Source of the DNA: Finegoldia magna ATCC 53516
Lineage (GTDB): Bacteria; Bacillota; Clostridia; Tissierellales; Peptoniphilaceae
Direction of reading: 5' to 3'
Length of the DNA stretch: 64,000 bases
Assembly: GCF_000159695.1 (NCBI RefSeq)
Contig: NZ_CM000955.1
Span: forward strand, 327,001-391,000
Within the stretch, counting starts at the first letter, position 1. The number at the start of each line of letters is the position of its first letter. The position numbers and the translations under genes were made by a program. Below the pieces are notes generated by a model, which saw nothing but the letters and a program-made list of their open reading frames with translations, was not told the origin of the DNA and ran no database searches. This document shows positions 17,303 to 28,012 of the stretch, piece after piece.

Positions 17303-19039
17303 TTATTTATTGACAATTTCTTCAAATTCTAATACTTTTTCTTTAAAAACTTCAAAAGCAGTTCTCAAAACTTCTTTATCTTTGATGTTTGCTCCAGCGT
17401 TTTTAAGTTGTACTAGAGGATAGTTTTTGTTACCATCTTTCAAGAAATTCTTGTAGTTTTCCAAATCTTGCTCATTTCCCGATAAAATCTTTTGTGACAA
17501 GATTGATGATGAACTAAGACCTGTAGCATACTTATACACATAGAAGTTAGTGTAGAAATGAGGAATTCTTGACCATTCGTACTTAATCAAATCATCTGAT
17601 ACAACACTATCTCCAAAGTATTTTTTGTTTAAGTTAAGGTAGATTTCGTTGAAATCTTCTCCAGTTAATGCCTTTTCTTCTTCAACTAATTTGTGAGTTT
17701 CTCGTTCAAATTCTGCAAACATAGTTTGTCTGAAAATTGTTGATTTGAATGAGTTGATGTGATGATCTAACAAGTATAGTTTTTCATCGTCATTCTTAGC
17801 GTTTTTAATCATATAATCCAACAACAACATTTCGTTACAAGTACTTGCAACTTCCGCAACAAATATAGTATAACCTGCATATTTGAACTCATTGTTAGCT
17901 CTTGAATAATATGAATGAATCGAATGACCCAATTCGTGAATCAAAGTGAACACAGAATCCACATCATTTGTGTAGTTTAATAAAATATATGGATAAGAGT
18001 CGTAAGATCCCCAACTATAAGCGCCTGGTTTCTTGCCATCTTTTGGATATACATCAATCCAATTTTCTTCAAAAGCCTTCTTCATGATAGATTGATATTC
18101 TTCTCCCATTGGTTTTACAGCTTCAATCACCATTTTCTTAGCTTCTTCAAATGGGATTTCACGGTCAAAACCTTTTGTAGATGGAACATAAACATCGTAC
18201 ATGTGGTGCTCATCTAATCCTAACAATTTTGTTCTTGCCTTATAGTATTTGTACATGTATGGCAAATATTCGTGCACAATGTCGATCAAATTATCGTACA
18301 CAACTTCTTCAACATCGTCGTTGAACAATTCCATTTGTCTTGCACTGTCGTATTTTTTGATTTTAGATAGTATAACCAAGTTTTTGATATTTGCATACAA
18401 AGTAGAGCCAAATGTATTGTTGTATTTAGCTAATTCATCGTAATATTTTTCAAAAACTTCTTTTCTTTGTTCACGTGGAAGCTTAGATAATAGTGGAACA
18501 AAATTTGCATTTGTAAGCTTTTCATCGATTGATTCTACATAAGGAAATTCCATATCTGTGTTTTGCAAACTATAGAAATCATTGTGAGGGCTTGACATAG
18601 CTTCACTCATAAGAGAAATAATGTTTTCTTCTTCTGCAGATAAAGTGTGTTCCTTAAATCTCAAAATCTTTTTGAAAAATATTTCATAACTTGGATTTTC
18701 TTTGATAAGTTTGTCTTGTTCATCTTCTTTTAATGATAAAACAAATGGTTCAACAAAAGAAAATCTAGATTGTAGCTTGTTGTACAATGATGATAATTCC
18801 AATTCCAATTTTACACTATCTGAAACCTTGCTGTTTTCATCCTTTTTCATTGAAGCGTAAGTGTACAAATTATCCATTACTCTGTCAGTTTCGAAAAGTA
18901 AATCCAATATTTTTACGAAATTATCCTTTTCATTTTTCTTCAACTCATCAATTTTATTAATATTTTCGTTAACTAATTTAATATCTTTTTCGATTGCATT
19001 TTTGTCCTTATACATCTTGGACAAATCCCAATTACACAT
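17303..19039 (-). CDS. pepF: oligoendopeptidase F (M3 family)
   Basis: The 578-residue cytoplasmic zinc peptidase cleaves short peptides. The M3 zinc motif HELGH is in FTLIHELGHSIHSYYS, with the third ligand region FVAEVASTCNEMLL about 25 residues later. ATG 19039 (MCNWDLSKMY) is chosen because AGAGGTG lies just upstream; the frame is open to 19090 without a better site. Length is normal for PepF. It lies 11 bases ahead of the glyoxalase gene. Confidence 0.93.
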   Translation of the reverse strand: MCNWDLSKMYKDKNAIEKDIKLVNENINKIDELKKNEKDNFVKILDLLFETDRVMDNLYTYASMKKDENSKVSDSVKLELELSSLYNKLQSRFSFVEPFVLSLKEDEQDKLIKENPSYEIFFKKILRFKEHTLSAEEENIISLMSEAMSSPHNDFYSLQNTDMEFPYVESIDEKLTNANFVPLLSKLPREQRKEVFEKYYDELAKYNNTFGSTLYANIKNLVILSKIKKYDSARQMELFNDDVEEVVYDNLIDIVHEYLPYMYKYYKARTKLLGLDEHHMYDVYVPSTKGFDREIPFEEAKKMVIEAVKPMGEEYQSIMKKAFEENWIDVYPKDGKKPGAYSWGSYDSYPYILLNYTNDVDSVFTLIHELGHSIHSYYSRANNEFKYAGYTIFVAEVASTCNEMLLLDYMIKNAKNDDEKLYLLDHHINSFKSTIFRQTMFAEFERETHKLVEEEKALTGEDFNEIYLNLNKKYFGDSVVSDDLIKYEWSRIPHFYTNFYVYKYATGLSSSSILSQKILSGNEQDLENYKNFLKDGNKNYPLVQLKNAGANIKDKEVLRTAFEVFKEKVLEFEEIVNK

Positions 19040-19088
19040 AAAATCACCTCTCTTTATATAATACCCCAAACACACATCAATCACAAAC

Positions 19089-19113
19089 AAAAAAAGAATT
19101 CGTTTTAGAATTC
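19089..19113 (-). terminator. terminator after the small membrane protein gene
   Basis: A GAATTC-GTTTTA-GAATTC hairpin is followed on the reverse strand by seven T's. Confidence 0.7.
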
Positions 19114-19120
19114 CCTAAAA

Positions 19121-19474
19121 TTATTTTTCAGTTTTTTTCAAAATATTTTCTTTATTAAAAGCCAAAAAGAATAAGCCGATTAAAGAAATCGGCCAACCCA
19201 AAACCCAAAATCCCCAAGAAAAAAGAGGTTTATCCTCAGAAATCTCAAGCAAGTATGACCTGATAGCTCCGAAAGTCAACAAAGATAACACTACATAAAC
19301 AGATAAGATTACATAAACAACTTTATTTAAGCTGAAATTTGTCAAATACATTATCAACAACCAGCTGATAAATAATTCCAATGCCATATACAATATTCTT
19401 ATAATATTTTCAGAAATTTTCTCAGGTTTTCTAATATCTTGCCACCAAATACATTGTGCTATGAATTTTAACAT
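19121..19474 (-). CDS. small membrane protein of unknown function
   Basis: The 117-residue protein has three hydrophobic segments (about residues 25-45, 50-72 and 85-107) and a basic C-terminus ending KKTEK. ATG 19474 is chosen for the GGAGGAG site just before it. I do not recognise the family. It sits alone between two terminators, after the V-ATPase operon, and has no shared promoter that I can see. Confidence 0.6.
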   Translation of the reverse strand: MLKFIAQCIWWQDIRKPEKISENIIRILYMALELFISWLLIMYLTNFSLNKVVYVILSVYVVLSLLTFGAIRSYLLEISEDKPLFSWGFWVLGWPISLIGLFFLAFNKENILKKTEK

Positions 19475-19521
19475 ACTCTTATCTCCTCCTTTTAATTGAT
19501 TTGTTATATCTATACTATAAC

Positions 19522-19556
19522 AAAAAAATCGGTCAGGCAAACCATCTGCCCAACCG
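19522..19556 (-). terminator. terminator of the V-ATPase operon
   Basis: The reverse strand reads CGGTTGGGCA, a 7-base loop, TGCCTGACCG, then seven T's. It directly follows the subunit D stop codon. Confidence 0.9.
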
Positions 19557-19560
19557 AAAT

Positions 19561-20178
19561 TTATTTCTTTTTCTTTTTGACCATCTTCAATCTGAAGAAT
19601 TCTTCTCTTTCTTTTTCAGCTAAGATATCTTCAGTATCTTTGATGGATTGTTCGTATTTTGGAATTTGTATTTTATCCAACGCATTGGCACGTTTTTGAG
19701 TTTTTTTGATTTCCTTACCCAATTTGTACACTGCATTTTCCATTTCTGCTAACTCGTAGATAGTCTCTCTAATTTTGTTGAATGCAAGAACAGCTCTATC
19801 GAACGAAGCATTAGTTCTGAAGAAACCATATTGCGCTTCGGCTTTTGATTTTGGATATACAATGTTTGGAACTTCAACTCCCATTACTGATTTGTAAATT
19901 ATATCGAATTCTTTTTCGTGACTAATCGAACGGGAAATTTCTTCAAGTCTATCAGTTCCAACTGTTATTGATGCTTCCGTTAAAAGAGCGTAAGCTTCTT
20001 CAAACTCTTTTTCGATGGAATCTTGAAGAGTTTGTGCTTTTTTCATTAGCCCCATCATTTCTTTGATGAGGACAGTTCTTTTTTTATCCAAAAGATTGTA
20101 ACCTTTTTTGGAAAAATCCAATGTCTTTTTAGCTTTTATTAAATTCCCCTTTGTAGGAGTCATCTTATAAACTGCCAT
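19561..20178 (-). CDS. ntpD: V-type ATP synthase subunit D
   Basis: The 205-residue, largely coiled-coil central-stalk subunit begins TPTKGNLIKAKKTLDFSKKGYNLLDKKR-like, the hallmark N-terminus of V/A-ATPase subunit D. It ends in a second long helix rich in Lys and Glu. It rotates within the A3B3 head. It is the last gene of the operon, with four bases between it and the subunit B gene. Confidence 0.95.
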   Translation of the reverse strand: MAVYKMTPTKGNLIKAKKTLDFSKKGYNLLDKKRTVLIKEMMGLMKKAQTLQDSIEKEFEEAYALLTEASITVGTDRLEEISRSISHEKEFDIIYKSVMGVEVPNIVYPKSKAEAQYGFFRTNASFDRAVLAFNKIRETIYELAEMENAVYKLGKEIKKTQKRANALDKIQIPKYEQSIKDTEDILAEKEREEFFRLKMVKKKKK

Positions 20179-20182
20179 ATAA

Positions 20183-21559
20183 TCACCTGTTCATATGTTG
20201 TTTTATCATTTCTGGTGATAATCTGTCCAATTCGTTTTCTGGTAAAATCTTCAATAAATCCCACGCAAGATCCAATGTTTCTTCGATTTCTCTGTTTTCA
20301 TAATAATCTTGTCTTACAAATCTATTTTCAAATTCGTCTCCAAATTTCAAATATTTTTGATCTGCTTCACTCAAATCATCTGCGCCGATAATTTGTGCCA
20401 AATCTCTAACTTCTTGAACGTGAGAATAACTTGAAAATAATTGGCTACTTACATCTGGATGATCTTCTCTAGTATATCCTTCACCAATACCATCTTTCAT
20501 AAGTCTGGATAATGATGGAAGAACATTGATTGGTGGATAAATGTCTTTTTGCATCAAACTTCTTTCCAAAACAATTTGTCCTTCAGTGATATATCCTGTT
20601 AAGTCTGGAATAGGATGTGTGATGTCGTCGTTTGGCATTGTCAAAATTGGAATCAAAGTTACAGAACCTTCTGCATCTTTTATCATACCTGCTCTTTCAT
20701 ACAATGATGCCAAATCAGAATACAAATATCCTGGATAGCCCTTTCTGGAAGGAACTTCTTCTCTTTTTGATGAAACTTCACGAAGAGCTTCTGCATAACT
20801 TGTCAAATCAGTTATGATTACCAAAACGTGATAATTTTTTTCGAAAGCCAAGTATTCTGCTGCAGTCAAAGCTGCTCTTGGAGTTATAATTCTTTCCATT
20901 ATTGAATCGTCAGCGTAATTTACAAACATACACACATTATTCAATACACCAGATTGTCTGAAAGTATCTTCGAAAAATCTTGCTTCGTCATGTTTTACAC
21001 CAATCGCTCCGAATACAATTGCAAAGTTATCTTCGTTTGCACCTTTGATTTTCGCTTGACGAACGATTTGTGCAGCCAATCTATTGTGACTCATTCCAGA
21101 TCCAGAAAATACCGGAAGTTTTTGTCCTCTGATTAAAGTCATCAAGCAATCTATTGAACTGATTCCTGTTTGTATAAAATCTCTTGGGTAAACTCTGGAA
21201 ACTGGGTTGATGGCACGACCATTTACGTTGTAGCGTTTTGCGGCGTAAATATCTCCCCCATCATCAATTGGTTGACCAATTCCGTTGAATTTTCTTCCCA
21301 AAATATCTTCTGACAAAGCTATTTCGAATGGTCTTTGTGTAAATCTAACCTTAGTATTTTGTGTACTCATTCCTGTACTGTCACCAAATACTTGAATAGT
21401 AACAGTATCGTCGTTAATGTTTACAACTTTACCAACCATTGATTTATCTGATGCAGATGATTTTACTTCGACAACTTCACCAAAAGATGCTTCATTTACA
21501 TTTTCAACTTCTATAATTGAACTTTCAACTTTTTTTAGTTTAATGTATTCTTTTATCAT
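20183..21559 (-). CDS. ntpB: V-type ATP synthase subunit B
   Basis: The 458-residue non-catalytic head subunit has [48 protein letters not shown] and [13 protein letters not shown] segments, as in V/A-type B subunits. In place of a working P-loop it has SGSGMSHN, which is normal for B. It pairs with A to form the catalytic sites at their interfaces. Length is normal. Confidence 0.96.
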   Translation of the reverse strand: MIKEYIKLKKVESSIIEVENVNEASFGEVVEVKSSASDKSMVGKVVNINDDTVTIQVFGDSTGMSTQNTKVRFTQRPFEIALSEDILGRKFNGIGQPIDDGGDIYAAKRYNVNGRAINPVSRVYPRDFIQTGISSIDCLMTLIRGQKLPVFSGSGMSHNRLAAQIVRQAKIKGANEDNFAIVFGAIGVKHDEARFFEDTFRQSGVLNNVCMFVNYADDSIMERIITPRAALTAAEYLAFEKNYHVLVIITDLTSYAEALREVSSKREEVPSRKGYPGYLYSDLASLYERAGMIKDAEGSVTLIPILTMPNDDITHPIPDLTGYITEGQIVLERSLMQKDIYPPINVLPSLSRLMKDGIGEGYTREDHPDVSSQLFSSYSHVQEVRDLAQIIGADDLSEADQKYLKFGDEFENRFVRQDYYENREIEETLDLAWDLLKILPENELDRLSPEMIKQHMNR

Positions 21560-21567
21560 AAAATCAC

Positions 21568-23334
21568 CTACTTTTCGTATTTGCTAATCAAATCGCTATA
21601 AAATTCTTTGATTTCGTCATTTAAATCTTTGATTCCACTTAAATCTTCGTTGGAAATTGTGTTTTTCATGGCGATAACTTTTGAATACAAATCTGCATTT
21701 TTAACTTGAGAAATAGGAATTTGTTCTTTGATCGCTTTGCGACCTTCTTCGTATAATAATTTGATAGTTTTAAGCATTTCAACTTGCTTTTTAAGAGGAA
21801 CATAAGTGTCCACCTTACTGAAAGCATTTTGTTGCAAAAATCCTAGCTTCATTACATTTGAAATATCTAAAATCAATCTTTGATCATCTGGAAGAACATC
21901 TTCACCAACAAGCATTACTATTTCCTTTAATTTGTCTTCTTCGTATAACAATTTAAGCATTTGATTTCTCAAATCTACAACATCTTCGCCAAGTTTAGAT
22001 TCGTAATAATCTCTTAATTTTTCTACATAAGAAGAATAACTGCTCATCCAGTTAATTGCTGGATAGTGTCTTGAATATGCCAAGTCCTTATCCAAACCCA
22101 AGAACACATTTACGAATCTCTTTGTGTTTTCTGTAACTGGTTCACTGAAATCCCCACCAGCTGGAGAAACTGCTCCGATAATTGTAACTGATCCTTCGTT
22201 GTCGTTCAAAGTTTTTACAATCCCTGCTCTTTCGTAGAATTGTGCAATTCTTGATGGAAGATATGCAGGATATCCTTCTTCTGCAGGCATTTCTTCAAGT
22301 CTTCCTGAAATTTCACGAAGAGCTTCTGCCCAACGAGAAGTGGAGTCTGCCATTATTGCGACATCATATCCCATATCTCTAAAATATTCTGCCATTGTAA
22401 TTCCAGTGTAGATACTTGCTTCTCTGGCTGCTACTGGCATGTTGGAAGTATTTGCAATCAACACAGTTCTTTCCATAAGTGGCTTTCCGTTGTTTGGATC
22501 GATAAGTTTAGGAAAATCTTCCAATACTTCTGTCATTTCGTTACCGCGTTCACCACAACCAATGTAAATAATAATATCTGCGTCGGCGTATTTTGCCAAT
22601 TGGTGTTGTGTCATTGTTTTTCCTGTACCAAATCCACCCGGAATTGCTACAGTACCACCTTTTGCAAGTGGGAAAAACACATCCAAAATTCTTTGACCAG
22701 TTTCCAATAAACGATCGACATCTAGTCTTTCTTTGGAAGGTCTTGGAATTCTGATTGGCCAGTCTTGGTATAATTTTATATCTGTTACATTCCCAAAATC
22801 ATCTTCAACTTGCATAATAGTAGTTTCAATATTGTACTTGCCATTTTCAAGCACGTTTTTGACAGTACCATTAACTCCAACTGGAATCATAATTTTGTGA
22901 ACGATAGCTTCTGTTTCTGGAACTTCTGCTATGATTTGTCCTTGAGTAACAGTGTCACCATTTTTAACTTTTATAGTGACATCCCATAATTTTTCTTCAT
23001 CAATTGAAATAAGTCCAATACCTTCTGGGATAAAAGTTGAAAATTTGTCTCTGATTTCTTTTAATGGTCTTTCAATACCATCAAACATATTCTTCAACAA
23101 ACCAGGTCCCAATTTTAATGAAAGTGGTTTGTTAGTATGATAAATCTCATCGTCTTTTTTCAATCCTTCAGTTTCTTCATAAACTTGGATAACCGCAATA
23201 TCATCTTCAAGACTGATAACTTCTCCGATTAATTTCTTTTCACCGATTAACACCATTTCCTTGGCTGTAAAATCGGTCATATTTCTTCCTTTTATTACAG
23301 GACCATTAATAGAAAAAATCTTACCATTATTCAT
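21568..23334 (-). CDS. ntpA: V-type ATP synthase catalytic subunit A
   Basis: The 588-residue catalytic subunit has P-loop [45 protein letters not shown] and the long non-homologous insertion of V/A-type A subunits (residues ~110-200). ATG 23334 is chosen: the GTG at 23343 lies inside the GGCGGTGAT site itself, and [12 protein letters not shown] is the usual start. It overlaps the end of the subunit E gene by 8 bases, so translation is coupled. Confidence 0.96.
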   Translation of the reverse strand: MNNGKIFSINGPVIKGRNMTDFTAKEMVLIGEKKLIGEVISLEDDIAVIQVYEETEGLKKDDEIYHTNKPLSLKLGPGLLKNMFDGIERPLKEIRDKFSTFIPEGIGLISIDEEKLWDVTIKVKNGDTVTQGQIIAEVPETEAIVHKIMIPVGVNGTVKNVLENGKYNIETTIMQVEDDFGNVTDIKLYQDWPIRIPRPSKERLDVDRLLETGQRILDVFFPLAKGGTVAIPGGFGTGKTMTQHQLAKYADADIIIYIGCGERGNEMTEVLEDFPKLIDPNNGKPLMERTVLIANTSNMPVAAREASIYTGITMAEYFRDMGYDVAIMADSTSRWAEALREISGRLEEMPAEEGYPAYLPSRIAQFYERAGIVKTLNDNEGSVTIIGAVSPAGGDFSEPVTENTKRFVNVFLGLDKDLAYSRHYPAINWMSSYSSYVEKLRDYYESKLGEDVVDLRNQMLKLLYEEDKLKEIVMLVGEDVLPDDQRLILDISNVMKLGFLQQNAFSKVDTYVPLKKQVEMLKTIKLLYEEGRKAIKEQIPISQVKNADLYSKVIAMKNTISNEDLSGIKDLNDEIKEFYSDLISKYEK

Positions 23335-23935
23335 TGATATCACCGCCTGTCATTAGATTATGAATATCTTCACCCATTTCATGTTTGCAATCTTGCATTT
23401 TTGACAAATAAGTGTAATCAAAATTCACTGTTTCTTCTACATCTTGAATCATAAATCCTCCCAAGTAATTGTTAGGAATGGATTTGATTTCTTCGACTTT
23501 TTCTGAACTGAAATTCTTAGTTACATAATCATAATCGTTTTGTAAAACCAACAACACTACCTTATAATCCAAATCAGCCAAGTTTTCTTCAATGTTCCTG
23601 ATTAATTTTTCTTTGTACTCATCGGTCTTCACAAAATCCAATATTTTTTTAGTAACATTATCAAACAATTTTTGCAATACATTTTCTTTTAAAACCAAAA
23701 GCTCTCTTCTGCTTTCTTGTTCAGCAGTTCTCAATTTTTCGATAGATTTTTGTTCAGCTTTTCTGGTTCTTTTTTTCAAATTTAAATTGTATTCATCAAT
23801 TAATTTTTGTTCGTATTCTTTTAGCTCATTTTGATTAGAGTTTTTTACCTCAAGAAGTTTCTTTTCATAATCTTTTTTCTTATTCGCATAGATTATTTTG
23901 TTAAAAATATCTAATTTCTTTTCTAATAAAATCAT
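23327..23935 (-). CDS. ntpE: V-type ATP synthase subunit E
   Basis: The 202-residue peripheral-stalk subunit has a long charged N-terminal helix (to about residue 95), then a small C-terminal domain. This is the arrangement of subunit E, which pairs with subunit G to hold the head still. Sequence identity in this family is low, so the call relies partly on operon position (between F and A). Confidence 0.85.
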   Translation of the reverse strand: MILLEKKLDIFNKIIYANKKKDYEKKLLEVKNSNQNELKEYEQKLIDEYNLNLKKRTRKAEQKSIEKLRTAEQESRRELLVLKENVLQKLFDNVTKKILDFVKTDEYKEKLIRNIEENLADLDYKVVLLVLQNDYDYVTKNFSSEKVEEIKSIPNNYLGGFMIQDVEETVNFDYTYLSKMQDCKHEMGEDIHNLMTGGDINE

Positions 23936-23943
23936 TTCTACCT

Positions 23944-24252
23944 CTAATCTACCTTAATTCCTATAGACCCCTTAATGTATTTCATCAAGAAATCTTTGTC
24001 TTCAAGTCCATTTCTTCCGGGTATTGTTACAACCAATGGCTTCTTACCCTTGTCTTTGTGTTTTGTCACTTCATCTTTTATAGTATTGAATACTTCCTCA
24101 GTGATAATGACAACACCCAAAGTGTCATCAATAGTTGCAGCCTTGAAAGCTCTCTTCATTTCAGCTTCGTTATTCGCAACTAAACCTGTGATTCCAGCAA
24201 GGCGCATACCAAGATTTGTAACATTATCCGCACTTATAATTACGGATTTCAT
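23944..24252 (-). CDS. V-type ATP synthase subunit F
   Basis: The 102-residue protein has the subunit F fold wording: RLAGITGLVANNEAEMKRAF early, VVIITEEVFNTIKDEV in the middle, and PLVVTIPGR before the C-terminal helix. Subunit F sits on the central stalk and regulates ATPase activity. In Enterococcus this gene is called ntpG. It is two bases before the subunit K gene in map order. Confidence 0.92.
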   Translation of the reverse strand: MKSVIISADNVTNLGMRLAGITGLVANNEAEMKRAFKAATIDDTLGVVIITEEVFNTIKDEVTKHKDKGKKPLVVTIPGRNGLEDKDFLMKYIKGSIGIKVD

Positions 24253-24254
24253 AA

Positions 24255-24674
24255 TTATAATTGTTGCAAAATAAGAATTGAAATAACCAATCCGTAAATT
24301 GCAATACCTTCTGCTAATCCTACATAAATTAATGATTTACCTAATAATGATGGATCTTCACTAACAGCTCCCAATGCTGATGAACCTACAACACCTACTG
24401 CATAACCAGTACCAATTGTTGCAAGACCTGTTGATAAAGCTGCTGCTAAAAGACCAAGACCATTAGATGCACCAGCTGCAGATTCTGCAAATGCTGAGTT
24501 TGGCATTAAAAATACAAATGCCATTACAAGACATGGAATTATAGCAAAAAGATTAGTTCTTAAAGCTTTTTTTAATTTTGTTTTTGATGAATCAGTGTTG
24601 TTATATAACAAATAAACACCTGAACCTATAGTTAATAAAACTATTATTGCTGTTGAAATTAAAATAAAATACAT
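24255..24674 (-). CDS. ntpK: V-type ATP synthase subunit K (proteolipid ring)
   Basis: The 139-residue protein has four hydrophobic stretches (about 2-24, 42-63, 72-102, 114-137). Only the last two form a c-type hairpin, with GLATIGTGYAVG glycine packing and the ion-carrying Glu at about 122 (GLAEGIAIYG). The first two look unrelated to the c-ring repeat, and the second ends in SAFA like a signal peptidase site. Whether the ion is H+ or Na+ cannot be decided here. A GGAG site precedes the ATG. Confidence 0.9.
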   Translation of the reverse strand: MYFILISTAIIVLLTIGSGVYLLYNNTDSSKTKLKKALRTNLFAIIPCLVMAFVFLMPNSAFAESAAGASNGLGLLAAALSTGLATIGTGYAVGVVGSSALGAVSEDPSLLGKSLIYVGLAEGIAIYGLVISILILQQL

Positions 24675-24687
24675 AAATTTATCTCCT

Positions 24688-26619
24688 TTAAATTCTCTTT
24701 ATAGTTGGTTGGAATAAAATTCCGTCACCTTTAAAATACTTACTAAACAATTCATAATATTCAAGTCTCAACGATTGAATAAACACAATCAAACCTTCAA
24801 GACCCAAAATCACGATATTACCTACAATTATCATAGCTACATTCCCTGCATTTGTTCCTATCATCTTACCGATAGATGTGAATGCCAAGAACAAACCAAC
24901 GTGGTTGATAGCAAATGCTCCTACTCTTATAAATGATACCGTTGAAGAAAACATCGAAATCAAAGTTTCAATAATTGAAAATGAACTTTCGACATAATAA
25001 CCTGTAACATCTAATCCATTGTGAAGAGGTCTTCTCTTGTACAAAAGTTGTGTCAATGGAACCTTGAAAATCATAACGAAAATCACAATCAACATACAAG
25101 CTGCTATTACTCCAACAGGCACAATGTGTAATTCTAATGCTACAGTTGCAGCTAATAACAAGAACAACAAGAACAACAAAAATCCTGCCAAACCTTCTTG
25201 TCCGAAAAGTCCTTCTTGCACATCTTTAAAAATATAATTATTGCATAATCCTAAAACATAAGCCATCAATAAAAGTACAATTCCAAGGCCTATAGCTATA
25301 ATCAAAACCTTGTTGATATTTTCAAATGGTTTTAAAAATAACGCTGGAATAACTCCTTCTAATCCGAAGAAAGAACCGTAAAAAATCCCAAAAATCATGG
25401 AACTTGCACCAATTCTTTCAAGAAGTCCACCCATCATTTTGTCCTTGAACTTAGCTAACAAAACACCTGCTACAAACATCACAGCGCCTTGTCCCAAATC
25501 TCCAAACATAGCCCCGAACAACAACATATAAGTCAACCCAAAAAATACAGTAGGGTCGATTTCCTTGTAATTTGGAGTTCCATACATGTTTACTAAAAGC
25601 TCAAACGGTTTAAAAAATTTGTTGTTTTTGAGCTTGGTGGGAGGAGTTAGTCCACTGTCATCTGCATCCAAGAAATTAATGAACATATCATCGTATGCAG
25701 ATAATTTTTCTTGAACAACACTCTTAGCTGATTCAGGAACCCAACCTGCCAAGTAAAAGTAGTTTTCACTTCTTCCAAGTAAACTCTTCACATCTTCTAA
25801 TTGAATCAACAAATTAGCAGAAATCACCATATCAATGATTTTGCTTTTGTTATCTCTGTAAATCTCATTCAAACTTTGATTTAATTCTGAGATTTGGGCT
25901 CCCAAGTTTTCATTTTCCAATTCAATTTTGGAAATTATTTCTTTTGGAATATCTTTTCTATTCTTGTTAATATTAATATCAGTCCAATTCAAAGACCTTA
26001 GAATTCTGTCTGTTTCAATGGACACATCTTTTGGATAAATAGCTACATAAACTTCCTTTTTGTTCTTACTTGCCAAATGAAGTACACTTGCCATGATATT
26101 ATCGTAGTTTTTCTTCAACTTTAATCTATTTTCCTTAGACAAATAGCCAAAGCGATAATCGAAATACTTCATATCACACAAGCTTTCAATAGAAACATCC
26201 AAATCTTCTATCAAATACAAATCTTCTAACTCTTTTTTATTTTCATCAATTTGGTTTTCACAATCGTAGATCTTGTCCACCTTAGATTTAATAGAACCGT
26301 AGAAGTCTTTGATTTCATCTTCGTTGTACTCTCTTTTTAATCTCTCATCTTTCAAATCAATTTTGAAAATATCCTTCAAATTATCAGCAATAGAATTCAA
26401 TTCCTTAACATCCCTGTTTTCAAAACCAGTAACATTATTAAACTCCATAGTTTTTTCGATATTTTCACTATTGATATTAACGATAAAAGTATTGTTTTCG
26501 ATTTGGCTCAAACTATCAGTAAGTTCGACACTTCCAATATCCAACAAATCTTTTATAGTGGATTCAAGATACTTCAGATTTCCAACTACATTCATCATGT
26601 ACATTTTTTCTGCTCTCAA
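24688..26619 (-). CDS. ntpI: V-type ATP synthase subunit I (a subunit)
   Basis: The 643-residue protein has a cytoplasmic N-terminal half with coiled coils (to about residue 330) and a membrane half with seven or eight segments. FFGLTYMLLFGAMFGDLGQG and the helix with FIRVGAFAINHVGLFLAF are conserved V0-a motifs; the arginine there is the one expected to face the ring Glu. The start is TTG at 26619 with AAGGAAGTGG upstream; ATG 26604 is possible but lacks a site. Confidence 0.94.
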   Translation of the reverse strand: MRAEKMYMMNVVGNLKYLESTIKDLLDIGSVELTDSLSQIENNTFIVNINSENIEKTMEFNNVTGFENRDVKELNSIADNLKDIFKIDLKDERLKREYNEDEIKDFYGSIKSKVDKIYDCENQIDENKKELEDLYLIEDLDVSIESLCDMKYFDYRFGYLSKENRLKLKKNYDNIMASVLHLASKNKKEVYVAIYPKDVSIETDRILRSLNWTDININKNRKDIPKEIISKIELENENLGAQISELNQSLNEIYRDNKSKIIDMVISANLLIQLEDVKSLLGRSENYFYLAGWVPESAKSVVQEKLSAYDDMFINFLDADDSGLTPPTKLKNNKFFKPFELLVNMYGTPNYKEIDPTVFFGLTYMLLFGAMFGDLGQGAVMFVAGVLLAKFKDKMMGGLLERIGASSMIFGIFYGSFFGLEGVIPALFLKPFENINKVLIIAIGLGIVLLLMAYVLGLCNNYIFKDVQEGLFGQEGLAGFLLFLLFLLLAATVALELHIVPVGVIAACMLIVIFVMIFKVPLTQLLYKRRPLHNGLDVTGYYVESSFSIIETLISMFSSTVSFIRVGAFAINHVGLFLAFTSIGKMIGTNAGNVAMIIVGNIVILGLEGLIVFIQSLRLEYYELFSKYFKGDGILFQPTIKRI

Positions 26620-26631
26620 TTTACCACTTCC

Positions 26632-27648
26632 TTAAACTCTTCTAATCAGATAAGACTTGGACTTTTCAAAATCCAAATTAAATCTCTTAGATTCCACACT
26701 TTTTTCAATATCAAATTTTTCAAACTCAAGTAATTCGCCAATCGCAATAAGTTTCGAAATATTGTACTTATTAGTATGTAGCAAATCCATAGCCTTGAAA
26801 TAAAGATATCTGTAAACTCTCCTATCCATGTACAAATCAATATCATTGTCGGTATTAACCAAGAAAGAATACTTGCTTTCGGAAATAAACTTCATCAACT
26901 CATCAAAATCCATATACGAAATCTTCTTCAAATCGTCCAATTGGAACAATTTACCGCCCAAAATCGTAAAGTTGAAAATAATCTCGCTATTGATTTCATA
27001 ATATTTGTTAGCTCTATAAATCCATTCCAAATTCAATAAGTCGATTTTTTCACCATAATAATCTTGGACAATCTTAGAATCTTGTTTCGATAAACCTTGA
27101 CTCATCTTGATAATGTTTGAATAATAATTTCTATCCAAGTTCATCTCAATAAAAAACAAAATTCTGTGACGATTTTCTTCCTTGTACCTATCGACAATAG
27201 ATTTGTATGGCTCATCTAACATATCCACAAAATCTTGAATCGTAGTCGACGAAGAAATTCGAGAAAATTTTGTATCCCTGAGAACTATAAGATTATCATT
27301 CAACCTATCGGTGTATTCCCTTCTAACGATAACACGCGCCAAAGTTTTAATATCTTCAACGACATAATACTCCAACAAAGAATTATAAAAATCCTTGTAC
27401 CTGCCGTTCATATAGTATTTCAACTTTTCTTCAGTTTTAATCATCTTATCATTAAGACTGTTTTCAAACTGACTCACGCCCTCGTTTGCGTATTCACCCT
27501 CAATCTTTCCCAATTTCAAAAGATAATCATATTGATCCTTATTAGTATCAGCTTCTAATAATTTCTTAAAATCTTCATCAGACAAAAGCTCTGAGCTAAT
27601 CTTAGAAATCTTAGTATTAAGCGCACTATATAATCTTGCAGATCCCAT
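26632..27648 (-). CDS. ntpC: V-type ATP synthase subunit C (V0 d)
   Basis: The 338-residue alpha-helical protein with little membrane character is the size of the V/A-ATPase C (d) subunit, which links the central stalk to the ring. The opening RLYSALNTKISKISSELL and ARVIVRREY in the middle fit the family. The gene follows subunit G after two bases, in the expected operon position. Confidence 0.87.
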   Translation of the reverse strand: MGSARLYSALNTKISKISSELLSDEDFKKLLEADTNKDQYDYLLKLGKIEGEYANEGVSQFENSLNDKMIKTEEKLKYYMNGRYKDFYNSLLEYYVVEDIKTLARVIVRREYTDRLNDNLIVLRDTKFSRISSSTTIQDFVDMLDEPYKSIVDRYKEENRHRILFFIEMNLDRNYYSNIIKMSQGLSKQDSKIVQDYYGEKIDLLNLEWIYRANKYYEINSEIIFNFTILGGKLFQLDDLKKISYMDFDELMKFISESKYSFLVNTDNDIDLYMDRRVYRYLYFKAMDLLHTNKYNISKLIAIGELLEFEKFDIEKSVESKRFNLDFEKSKSYLIRRV

Positions 27649-27650
27649 AA

Positions 27651-27959
27651 TTACTCCGTAATAATGTTGAAGAATTTATCCACCAATCTATCCTCGTTCT
27701 TATCGAAGATTTCCTTCAAGTGATTTTTCTTTTCTTCAATACTCTTCTTTTGATTTTCGATATTATTGTTTTGGCTATTAATAATATCTTCATGGACAGA
27801 ATTAAGTTTAGTTACAGATTCTGATTGATATTTGTCTTCAAGCTGTCTTATAGCTTCTTTTTGCTTTTTTTGTTCAGTCACAAGATCATTTTGAAAAGAT
27901 TCATCCAAATCCTGTGCTTTTTTATCAATCTCAATTATTTTATTGATTATATCTTTCAT
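27651..27959 (-). CDS. V-type ATP synthase subunit G/H (peripheral stalk)
   Basis: The 102-residue, almost entirely charged coiled-coil protein (KKQKEAIRQLEDKYQ, QKKSIEEKKNHL) is the first gene of the V-ATPase operon, as expected for the peripheral-stalk partner of subunit E. The call rests on length, coiled-coil character and position rather than on motifs. Confidence 0.75.
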   Translation of the reverse strand: MKDIINKIIEIDKKAQDLDESFQNDLVTEQKKQKEAIRQLEDKYQSESVTKLNSVHEDIINSQNNNIENQKKSIEEKKNHLKEIFDKNEDRLVDKFFNIITE

Positions 27960-27983
27960 AAACTCACTTCCTCACATCTACCT

Positions 27984-28012
27984 ATTATAACCCATATAAA
28001 TTTTTAAATCGA
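27984..28012 (-). promoter_or_regulatory. candidate promoter of the V-ATPase operon
   Basis: TATAAT (27984-27989 reverse) has a weak -35 TCGATT at 17-base spacing. It lies 25 bases before the subunit G gene. The next ~200 bases to the IS30 end are AT-rich and show nothing else. Confidence 0.5.
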
